Assembly (NCBI GenBank): GCA_018398765.1
Contig: JAHBMJ010000909.1
Span: 1 to 36,675 of the forward strand
Source: Chromera velia
Taxonomy: Eukaryota > Sar > Chromeraceae
Direction of reading: 5' to 3'
Length of the DNA stretch: 36,675 nucleotides
The position numbers and the translations under genes are program-made. This document shows positions 36,125-36,675 of this stretch, piece by piece (the first letter of the stretch is position 1; every line of letters starts with the position of its first letter). A model generated the notes under the pieces. That model was not told where the DNA came from. It did no database searches and saw only the letters and a list, made by a program, of their open reading frames with translations.

Positions 36125-36655
36125 GAAATGCTTCCCCACCCTTTTGTGTCCGTAGATCAGGCAAAGACGAAATGCTTCCCCACCCTTTTGTGTCCGTAGA
36201 TCAGGCAAAGACGAAATGCTTCCCCACCCTTTTGTGTCCGTAGATCAGGCAAAGACGAAATGCTTCCCCACCCTTTTGTGTCCGTAGATCAGGCAAAGAC
36301 GAAATGCTTCCCCACCCTTTTGTGTCCGTAGATCAGGCAAAGACGAAATGCTTCCCCACCCTTTTGTGTCCGTAGATCAGGCAAAGACGAAATGCTTCCC
36401 CACCCTTTTGTGTCCGTAGATCAGGCAAAGACGAAATGCTTCCCCACCCTTTTGTGTCCGTAGATCAGGCAAAGACGAAATGCTTCCCCACCCTTTTGTG
36501 TCCGTAGATCAGGCAAAGACGAAATGCTTCCCCACCCTTTTGTGTCCGTAGATCAGGCAAAAGACGAAATGCTTTCCCACCCGTTTGTCTCCCTAGATCA
36601 GGCAAAAGACGAAATGTTTCCCCACCCTTTTGTGTCCCTAGATCAACCAAAACAA
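36125..36655. repeat. 44-bp tandem repeat array, about 12 copies
   Basis: Units start (GAAATGCTTCCCC) at 36125, 36169, 36213, 36257, 36301, 36345, 36389, 36433, 36477, 36521, 36566 and 36611. The first ten are almost identical; the last two carry an extra A and several changes, and the final one fades out. There is no spacer, so it is a minisatellite, not a CRISPR array. Because 44 is not a multiple of three, ORFs across it are by chance. Confidence 0.97.
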
Positions 36656-36659
36656 GATT

Positions 36660-36675
36660 CCCCCCCCCCCCCCCC
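36660..36675. other. Poly-C run at the window edge
   Basis: Sixteen C bases directly after the minisatellite. It may be real, but contig ends at such runs are often sequencing or assembly artefacts. Confidence 0.6.

Noticed and set aside
36125-36655. CRISPR array
   Set aside because: The units are contiguous with no variable spacers, and the host is a eukaryote.

Overview
This window looks like nuclear DNA of a protist-type eukaryote. Protein genes are split by GT-AG introns, two genes encode splicing regulators with RRM domains, microsatellites are abundant, and chromodomain LTR retrotransposons (chromoviruses) and a LINE fragment fill much of the rest. A photosynthetic alveolate (chromerid-like) genome is my guess from overall style; nothing in the window proves the species. 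One undetermined base (32464) and a run of 16 C at the right edge suggest a draft contig end.

Layout. 1-3036: 3' noncoding part and 3' LTR of an LTR element cut by the left edge. It appears to be inserted in an older gypsy/chromovirus element (3037 to about 7620) whose gag tail, protease, RT, RNase H, integrase and chromodomain are readable but broken by seven in-frame stops and one frameshift. 8216-10397: a short element without coding capacity, with two 474-bp direct repeats. 10934-12372 (minus): an unrecognised intron-containing gene, head-to-head with an SRSF1-like SR splicing factor (12953-16722, plus, eight exons). 16723-20980: A+T-rich intergenic DNA with a 394-bp MITE-like element. 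20981-29969: a complete LTR element with a 4-bp target duplication. It carries gag and a chromodomain but no visible protease, RT or integrase, and contains a 5'-truncated LINE ORF with a PD-X13-D endonuclease motif. 30933-35611: a PTB/hnRNP L-family RNA-binding protein with a very long Pro/Gln-rich tail. 36125-36655: a 44-bp tandem array.

How the parts relate. The two confident host genes both act in pre-mRNA splicing. The SR protein's intron 2 carries a long CU tract at its 3' splice site, and the PTB/hnRNP L-like gene carries about 400 nt of CA repeat in its own intron 3. These are the sequence classes such proteins bind elsewhere, so auto- or cross-regulation is a testable idea. The most unusual signal in the mobile DNA is a hairpin downstream of the coding region of two related retroelements (619-661 and 24687-24729), where paired positions have changed together.
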